From contig NW_026516203.1 of assembly GCF_025602895.1 (NCBI RefSeq), positions 434,001 to 498,000 on the forward strand: a DNA stretch of 64,000 nt, written 5' to 3'. This DNA is from Polychytrium aggregatum. Lineage: Eukaryota; Chytridiomycota; Chytridiomycetes; Polychytriales. The translations under genes and the position numbers were made by a program. Of the stretch, positions 25,101 to 34,100 are shown one piece after another (the stretch's first letter is position 1; each line of letters begins with the position of its first letter). The notes below the pieces were generated by a model, which saw only the letters and a list, made by a program, of their open reading frames with translations, was not told where the DNA came from and made no database searches.

Positions 25101-28100
25101 AGAAGGACTCTACCTTTGGTCCGATCCTGTCCCAAGTCCTCAAGAACCCTGCCTCCTGTCCCGGCTACTCCGTCGACAACGACCTTCTGCTCTTTGAAGG
25201 TCTCGTCTGCGTCCCCGATGTCCCGAGCTCAAGCGCAAGATCCTCGTCGAGTGCCACGACTCGCCGACCGCCGGCCACTTCGGCGTCGCCAAGACCTTCG
25301 AGCTCGTCTCCCGGACCTTCCACTGGCCGACCATGCGTCGTTACATCAAGGAGTATGTCTCCGGATGCGACACCTGCCAGCGGAACAAGCACTCCCGTCA
25401 CAAGCCCTACGGACTCCTTGCCTCGCTCCCTGTTCCCGATCGCCCTTGGTCTTCTGTCTCGGTCGACTTCATCACCCAGCTTCCCGAGTCCTCTGGACAC
25501 ACAGCCATCTGTGTGTTTGTCGACCGCTTCACCAAGATGGCCCACTTCGTCCCGTCAAGCAACGAGGCCAACGCCGAGGACACTGCTCGGATGTTTGTCG
25601 AGCACGTCTTCACCAAGCACGGTCTTCCAGACGATATCGTCTCAGACCGAGGATCTACCTTTGCCTCCAAGTTCTTCCAAGCCGTCCTGACCCGCCTCAA
25701 GATCAAGCACAAGATGTCGACTGCCTTCCATCCGCAGACCGACGGCCAGACCGAGCGGGTCAACGCCATCCTCGAGCAGTACCTCCGCTGCTTCATCAAC
25801 TTCCAGCAAGACGACTGGGCCCAGCTCCTCCCTCACGCCGAGTTCACCTACAACAACACCTCTCAAGCAACCCTCGGCTGCTCCCCCTTCTTTGCCTACA
25901 CCGGCTACCACCCTCGTTTTTCCGTCGCCCTTCCCCGCACCACCAAGAATGCCTCCGTCGCCGACGATCAAGCCCGAGCCATTCACTCCCTCCACGATGA
26001 ACTCAAGTTCAACATCGCCCTCGCCCAGGACTCCCAAGCCAAGTTCTACGACCCCGGCCACTCCCCTTCCCCTCCGTTCAAGGTTGGAGACCGAGTCTGG
26101 CTCTCCGCCAAGAACATCAAGACCCAGCGACCCACGGCCAAGCTCGACCACACCAAGCTTGGGCCGTTCAAGATCGTCGCTCAAGTCGGTTCCCGCGCTT
26201 TCAAGTTGGACTTGTCCTCGTCCATGCGCATTCATCCTGTCTTCCACGTCTCCCTGCTCGAGCCTGCCGCCGACGACAAGATCCCAGGTCGAACGATCCC
26301 GCCCCCTCCACCCATCCAAGTCGACGGCCACGACGAATGGGAAGTCGAACAGATCCTGGACTCCAGGCTGTTCCGAGGTAAGCTCCAGTATCTTGTGCAC
26401 TGGCGTGGCTACACGGTGATGGATTGCACCTGGGAGCCCGCCAGCAATCTTGCACATTGTCCGGAGCCTGTCGCTGCCTACCACTCCTCTCATCCCTCGA
26501 AGCCTGGCCCTCTCGGAGCTCGGGCCTTGTAAGGAGTGAACAAGCGCAAGGACGAAGACCAAGTGCTTGGTATGAGCTTTATTAGCTTTTAGCCCCGAAC
26601 ACCAAAGAACAAGTTTTGTTCGAACTGGTGTTCAACATAGGCTCAGACATGCAGGGCTATTTATAGACCGGGAGAAGGTCGAGGGGCAAAAGTGGGCGAG
26701 AAGGGTGGAGCATCACAGAGAAGCGAGAAGGGGGTGCGAGAGTGGCTGGTGTGCAAGCGAGAGAGGCTTGGCACAGCCCGGGGACATGTGCCGAGCGGTG
26801 GGGGAGGCAGGAAACCAGTAGACGCGGGTGGCAACGGCGCGTGCTCATGCATGGGGGCAAACAAACACGTGGGGACTCATGATTGGTGCGGAGGGCGAGA
26901 GCATGCGGGACAATCTCATTGGTCCGTTGTGATGCTGGTCATCACACTATCTCCTCCTTAAACTACGGCGTGTTCCATCTTGAGTTCTCCTGGGGCCAGG
27001 CTTGTCTGGGTAGCGTCGGTGGTACTCCGCGGCCACCGTTGGGGCAAAGACAATGTCGGCGGGCTCCCAACTTCGATCGGTGACCGGGTAGCCTTTCCAA
27101 TCGATGAGATAGTGCAGCTTTCCGCGCACGAACTTGGAGTCTAAGATCTCTTCGACCTCCCACTCCAAGTTCCCATCGATGACCACCGCAGGGGGCGGCG
27201 CTTGCACCCGACCCGGAAGCGAGTTCTTCTTGTAGGGCTCAAGAAGAGACACATGGAACACCGGGTGCACCTTTATGTCCTTTGGCAAGTCCAGGCGGAA
27301 AGCCAATGTCCCGACGGCCTCGAGGATGGTGAATGGTCCAATCCTCTGGTAATCCAGCTTCTTGCTTGGGCGAGTGGTGCTGATGTTACGAGTCAGCACC
27401 CAGACTTGATCGCCCGGACGCAAGTCGGGAGCCTGGGACCTCCGGAGATCTGAGAAGTGCTTGTAGTCAGACTTTGCCTTCTCAAGATTCTCCTTCAACA
27501 GTGCCAGGTTCCGCTGGAGATGTTCAACCCTCTCCGTGGCAGAGGGAACATCAGGGCCGCCAGCGACAACGGGGACTTCGAACCTTGGGTGGAACCCATA
27601 GGTTGCCAAGAATGGCGAGGCATGTGTTGACGAGTTCTCGAGGTTATTGTAAGAGAACTCGGCCAACGGCAGCAGCTCGGCCCAGTCATCTTGCTGATAC
27701 GACGTGTAACAGCGCAGGTATTGGTTGATGACCTGGTTGACCCTCTCAGTCTGTCCATCGGTCTGGGGATGGAAGGCCGTGGACAGACTGGTTTGGATCC
27801 CGAGCTGCGTGCAGAGTGCCTTCCAGAACCGAGAGGTGAACTGACTTCCTCGGTCTGAAACCACTGTGTCGGGGAGGCCATGGAGACGAAAGACATTGTC
27901 GAGGAACAGTGACGCAGTCTCCTCCGCCGACGGCAGTGAACGCCAGGACATAAAGTGTGCCATCTTTGTGAGGCTGCATACCACCACAAAGATGCAGGTG
28001 TGACCCTTGGACTTTGGCAGATCAGTGATAAAGTCCATGGTCAGTGTCCCCCAGGGTCGATCGGCTGTCTGGAGTGGCAACAGGAACCCAAACGGCTTGT

Positions 28101-31100
28101 GTCGCGGAGCTTTCGAGCGTGCACAGGTGTCGCACGTCGAGACGTACTCTTTGACATCTTTCCGATAGGTTTGCCACCAAAACTGTCGCGATACCAGAGC
28201 CAGAGTCCGTCGGATGCCTGGATGACCCACAGCGACTGGGTCATGGCACGACTTGAGCGCCGGAACTCGGCACGACTCTGGGACCACAATCCTGTTCTGG
28301 AAGGTGAGGTACTGGCCATTCCAGACGAACTTCGGGTCACGACGGTATTTGTCTAGACCGGGATCCCGAGCCTGCTCTTCGGCTATGAGCTGCAGCAAAT
28401 CCACAGGGTCACTGCGACTTGCAACCGAAGAGCGGGCGTCTCTGCTTCGGAGCACGCGTATCACCGCGGCAGGATCGAGAAGCAGAGGCGGATCCCTCGA
28501 CACGGAGGCCGACGAAGGGATGTAGTCCGAGCGACGAGACAGGGCATCGGCCTTGCCGTTCCTCGCACCAGGACGGTACTGGATGCGGATGTCGAACCGA
28601 GACAAGAACTGGGACCACCGTGCATGACGCTGGTTTAGGATGCGAGCCGTTGCCAGGTACTCCAAGTTCTTGTGATCGGTCAGAACGGCAACGGGATGCT
28701 GGGCGCCTTCGAGGTAGTGTCGCCACGCCTCGAAAGCCTCCTTGATCGCCAACAGCTCTTTCTCGTATATGCTGTAGTTACGTTCAGCATTCGAGAGTGT
28801 CCGCGAATGGAACGAGCAAGGATGAAGGCGATCATCAGCACCCCGCTGGGAGAGCACGCATCCAAGCGCAAAGTCCGACGCATCTGACTCTACGACGAAC
28901 GGCTTGGATGGGTCCGGATGCACCAGAACGGGCTCCGAAACGAAGGCATCCTTCAAGGATCTGAATGCTTTATCGGCTTCGCGGGACCACTGGAAGCCAT
29001 GCGTCTTCCGGAAGAGCCGAGTCATGGGCCCCGCGATCTTTGCGTATCCATCGATGAAGCGTCGATAGAAGTTCGCAAACCCGACAAAGGATCGAAGATC
29101 CGAGATGTTGCGCGGTATGGGCCAATCCAAGATCGCAGAGAGCTTGGATCGCTCCATACCGATGCCCTCGGGCGAGACCATGAAACCAAGGAACGAGACC
29201 GAGGTTTTGGAGAACTCGCACTTCTCCAGCTTGCAATACAGCTTTGCAGCTCGGAGCTTCGAGAGGACCTGCTTGACGTGCTCTACATGCTGCGACGGAT
29301 CAGCACTGTAGATCAAGATATCGTCAAGATACGCAATTGCGAACTGGTCCAACTCGGTGCGCAGGACGTCGTTGATGAAGTGCTGGAACGTCGCTGGCGC
29401 GTTGGTGAGCCCAAAGGGCATCACCAAGTACTCGAAGTGCCCATATCGAGTACGGAAAGCTGTCTTCCACTCGTCCCCGGAGCGGATGCGCAGCAGATTG
29501 TAGGCTCCACGAAGGTCCAGCTTAGTGAACACCTTCGCGCCTCGAAGTCGGTCCAGCAGCTCGCCGATCAGCGGTAAAGGGTAACGGTTCTTTACCGTGA
29601 TACCGTTCAGTGCGCGGTAGTCAACGCAAAGACGAAGTGAGCCGTCCTTCTTCTTGACGAAGAGGATTGGTGAGCCTGCTGGGGACGACGAAGGACGAAC
29701 GAATCCCTTGGCAAGATTCTCGTCGAGATAGTCACGCAGAGCGTGAAGTTCGGGCTCGGACAGTGAGTACAGAGGCCCGAACTTTGGCGACTTGCCCGGC
29801 TCCAAGTCAATGGGGCAGTCATAAGGGCGATGCGGAGGCAAGGAGTCAGCTTCCTGTTTAGAGAAAACAGACAGGAAGTCCTTGTACTCCGCAGGCACTT
29901 CGACAGTCGCAGTGCTCGGCTCGTCAGTGGGCAGGACATGGACCTGAAAGATGGTCAGGGGTTGCGTTCCATGCCTGCATGCATCCAAAGACTCGCGCAT
30001 CGAGCGGTAATCAATGCTGCAGACGCGGAGAGGAGCGTCCGAGCTGAGAGGAGGGGCGTGGACAAGGTCAGAATAATGTTCGACGGTTACTTTATTCTGA
30101 ACAATGTCCGAAGAACAAACAACAGGAGGAGGTACATCAAGGAGGGAAAGAGAACTGACAACAGAAGAAGGGGTTTGGGAAGAGCGAAGGGGTTCGGGAG
30201 GAACAAGACAAGAAGGGGAAGACGAAGGTGGGAGCGTAGGAGAGGAGCTTAGATCAATCAAAGGAGTGGAATCATCAAGAAGGGGAGTGACATTGGAGGA
30301 AGTGGAGCAAGACGAAAGAGAAGTAGTGCATGGAGAGGGGTCGGAATCAACAGAAGGAGGGAGACAAAGAAGACCGCGAGACCAGACAATCTTGGGCTCG
30401 GCGGTGCGCAACCAAGGAAAGCCAAGGATAAGTGGTTGATGTGGAGACCTGATCACATCGAACCGAAGGCGTTGCGAGACGTCCCCGAGAATCACCTCGA
30501 GTGGAGCAGTCTCGCGGAGGATGGGGCCAGACGACAGCGGCTTACCATCCACGCCTTCCACTGCCAAGGGCGAAGCCTTGGAGCAGGTGGGGACAGAGTG
30601 TCGAGCAACAAAGTCCTCGTCGATAAAGTTGCCAGAGGCACCAGAATCGACAAGTCCTTCGCACGACAGAGAATCACCAGAAGGAAGACGAACAGCGACG
30701 GGAACAACCAACGAGCAACGACGAACAGACGAAACACAAGACTTTGGTTCGGTACCAGCTTCGGCACCAGGGTTGCGGCTAGCACAGACAGTTAACTTTG
30801 CCGAGGGTTGGCAGGACAGCTCAGGTATTTGCACCTGTGGATGAGGTGCAGTTCCCAGTGACACCAGAGGTGCCACGGGTACTATGCCAGAGCTGAGAGT
30901 GTCCGCCGGTCCAGAGGCAAGGCGAAGCTGTCCGCACATCACTGCTTCCCCAGTACTTACCAAAGGCACCTTACCAATGTCTTCACTTTCGGAAGGCGGT
31001 GGGCACGGCTCCGGTTCAAGGCCTTCACTTAGAACCGGGCCTGGTCGTTTCCCGAACTGAAGTCTTGCACTTCTCCATCTTCGTAAACGATGGTGCGGAT

Positions 31101-34100
31101 GATCCTCGGGCCGGGAGGTCCAGGGGGCGGTCCGGTAGCTCTGGTAGATCCAAACTTGACGGGGCAGTTTCGTACCAAGTGGCCCTTCTTGCCACAGTAC
31201 AGGCAGAGTCCAAAGCGGCGGCGGCGTTGTTTCTCCTCGGCGGTCAGGGGTCCAGAGACGGCAGAGTCCACTTGCATGGGCTCGGAAACAATGTAGGAGG
31301 GGTGCGGCGGAGCGAGGACGGGCGCGGGAGCGATGGCGGGAACGGCAGCGGAGGCGGAACCAAAGGCGAACTGGGAAGACCGGTAGCGGGCAGGCGTGCT
31401 TCGGCGCTCTTGACGGCGCTCGCGGATTCGTGCATCGAGCTCGTTACAAAGCTCGATGTACTCCTCCAGATCTCGTGGCAGAGGGCGAACTCGCGAAAGT
31501 TCGTCTCTGACATCATCCGACAAGCCAAGTCGGAAGAACGAGATCTTTGCACCGTCGTTCCAAGTCGTATCGGCGGCAATACGAAGGAACTCGGATGCAT
31601 AGACTGCGCACGGGCGGTTGCCCTGAGACAGTGTGGTGATCACTGACTCGGCAGTCCTGGCCCGATCAGGGTCGTCAAACACTTTGGAAAAGCGTTCTAG
31701 GAAATCGCCAAAAGAGTTGAGTCGGGGATCACCCATCTCAAGCATCGGAGTCGCCCACTGGAGAGCCGGTCCAGTGAGCAGACTAATGACGAATCCGACC
31801 TTAATCGGGTCAGCAGGGAACCGGTGGGGCTGCATTCGTATATACAGTTTGCACTGATTTACGAATGCCCGGAACCCTTGCCGGTTACCGTCGTAACGGT
31901 CCGGCATCTGCACGCTGTACCCAGCGGCAGGAGCATCGCGAGCTGTCCGGAGCTCGGCGAGCTCGGCCTCCAAGGCACGGAGGCGGTCCACGAGGGCAGG
32001 ATCCATGGCGGGACTGGGACTGGGACTGGGAAAAAAAAAAAAAGCGAGGAGGTTCAAGAACAGGAGAGCGAAGAGGGCTCAGACACAAGTGTGCTTGAGG
32101 TTCGGACAGGACTAGGAAAGGGGCGGGGCTAGGAGCGGAAGATACCAAGCAGGTGGTATCAGTAGAAGAGAGTTCGAACAAAGTGTAAGGAGTGAACAAG
32201 CGCAAGGACGAAGACCAAGTGCTTGGTATGAGCTTTATTAGCTTTTAGCCCCGAACACCAAAGAACAAGTTTTGTTCGAACTGGTGTTCAACATAGGCTC
32301 AGACATGCAGGGCTATTTATAGACCGGGAGAAGGTCGAGGGGCAAAAGTGGGCGAGAAGGGTGGAGCATCACAGAGAAGCGAGAAGGGGGTGCGAGAGTG
32401 GCTGGTGTGCAAGCGAGAGAGGCTTGGCACAGCCCGGGGACATGTGCCGAGCGGTGGGGGAGGCAGGAAACCAGTAGACGCGGGTGGCAACGGCGCGTGC
32501 TCATGCATGGGGGCAAACAAACACGTGGGGACTCATGATTGGTGCGGAGGGCGAGAGCATGCGGGACAATCTCATTGGTCCGTTGTGATGCTGGTCATCA
32601 CAGGCCTTGAGAGGGGGGTAGTGTCATGAACACCCTCTGCCTTTGCCCACTCCCTTCCTTTACCCTTGCCCTTTCCTTTCTGTTTGCCTGTCTTAGTGCT
32701 TTCCCTTCCTTCTGTTTGTTTGTTTCCCGCGCTGTGCTGCCTTGTTGTCTTACCGCAAGCACGCGCGCTGCCTGTGTTCCGTTCCCGCTCCCTTGCTGTT
32801 GGTCATGGGTTACGCCCACGACGCCGCCTCGACGCCGCCTGACGCCTTGGCGCCGCCAAGCCGCCGCCACTGACGCCCGCTGACTCACGGATCCCGAGTC
32901 ACGGCCTGTAAGGAGTGAACAAGCGCAAGGACGAAGACCAAGTGCTTGGTATGAGCTTTATTAGCTTTTAGCCCCGAACACCAAAGAACAAGTTTTGTTC
33001 GAACTGGTGTTCAACATAGGCTCAGACATGCAGGGCTATTTATAGACCGGGAGAAGGTCGAGGGGCAAAAGTGGGCGAGAAGGGTGGAGCATCACAGAGA
33101 AGCGAGAAGGGGGTGCGAGAGTGGCTGGTGTGCAAGCGAGAGAGGCTTGGCACAGCCCGGGGACATGTGCCGAGCGGTGGGGGAGGCAGGAAACCAGTAG
33201 ACGCGGGTGGCAACGGCGCGTGCTCATGCATGGGGGCAAACAAACACGTGGGGACTCATGATTGGTGCGGAGGGCGAGAGCATGCGGGACAATCTCATTG
33301 GTCCGTTGTGATGCTGGTCATCACACGGCCGCCACCTGCTTCGCTCGCTGCTTCGCCCTCCCCGCCGCTGCTTCGCTCCTGCCCCCTCGCTCTGCAGCGT
33401 CGATCCTTGGCGCTCGCATAAATAGCCCTCCGACCAGCCTCTGTCTTTTGCCTTCGTCTTGCCACTTTGTATTTTTAGTATCCTAAGCCTTGGATCTAGA
33501 ATAAAACTTTGGCTTCACACTTGACACTCTGTGTCCCAGTCCAGTTCCCGCTCCTCTCCCTACGTTCGAGTCTTGCATTAGGACTCTTGCGCACTTCCCT
33601 GCTTGCCCCGTTGTCCAGTCTTGACACATAGGTTGTCTCGGTCACTCGAGGTCAAGGCTGCTCATAGCAGCGGGAGAATAGACACACGAGCGCGGCATGA
33701 ATGTCCGGCAGCTTGGGTTGACGTCGGTTCTGCTGAAGCCGCTCTGAGCCCTCGCAAACCCTCGCGAGGACAGGGCTGCAGGCAAGTCAAGAGCGTGCAG
33801 ATATACCCTTGGGCAGTCCACAGAATTGATGCACCTATGCCAACGAGGACCGCAGCAGGGATCAAAAGCTTGTACTGCAGGCTGAGTTGGTCGGGGCTAT
33901 CAATGGCGATGACATAGGCGACATCCATCAAGATATACGGGAGCGCCCCGAGAACCAGAGCATATCTGGCGGGGTTGTCATCCGAGAAACAAGCGGTCGG
34001 TGAGTCTGCTTTCGGGGGGAGGCGCTGGCCAAGAGCAGATGGACTTGGCTGTCCCGGTTGCCGCAATTAAGACAAACGAGGGAAGGAATGACCAGCCGCT

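Larger units (their letters stand above)
26528..32602 (-). mobile_element. TE2: intact Ty3/gypsy chromovirus nested in TE1
   Basis: A 6075-bp element with 419-bp LTRs (26528-26946 and 32184-32602, identical by eye) and a perfect GGCCT target duplication (26523-26527 and 32603-32607). It lies in the opposite orientation to TE1 and 14 bp before TE1's 3' LTR. It encodes gag and a single uninterrupted pol of more than 1340 residues, joined by a -1 frameshift signal. The polypurine tract next to the 3' LTR reads AAGGAGGAGATAG on the element's strand. I see no TGG primer-binding site directly after the 5' LTR, so the priming mode is unclear. Identical LTRs and intact frames make it a candidate for a currently or very recently active element. 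Confidence 0.96.
20736..33626 (+). mobile_element. TE1: Ty3/gypsy chromovirus LTR retrotransposon
   Basis: The element begins TGTCATGAAC and ends GTCTTGACA, has TG...CA termini, and is flanked by a perfect 5-bp target duplication CATAG (20731-20735 and 33627-33631). The 581-bp 5' LTR is at 20736-21316. The 3' LTR starts at 32622 after a G-rich polypurine tract (GAGAGGGGGGTAG). Removing the nested TE2 and a solo LTR leaves an element of about 6.39 kb with gag, protease, reverse transcriptase/RNase H, integrase and chromodomain in that order, which defines a Ty3 chromovirus. The two LTRs look identical where I compared them, so insertion was recent. TE1 is antisense to the host UNC93-like gene. 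Its pol has frameshifts, so it is probably not autonomous now. Confidence 0.95.

Noticed and set aside
23055-26562. Several 120-370-codon open frames on the minus strand within TE1
   Set aside because: Shadows of the GC-rich TE1 pol gene with no independent motifs.
26657-26961. Small frames repeated three times (26657, 32313, 33036) that could look like a gene family
   Set aside because: They lie inside the three copies of the TE2 LTR and have no protein-like content.
27202-30844. Plus-strand frames of 80-220 codons inside TE2
   Set aside because: Complement of TE2 pol, which is intact on the minus strand with all catalytic motifs.
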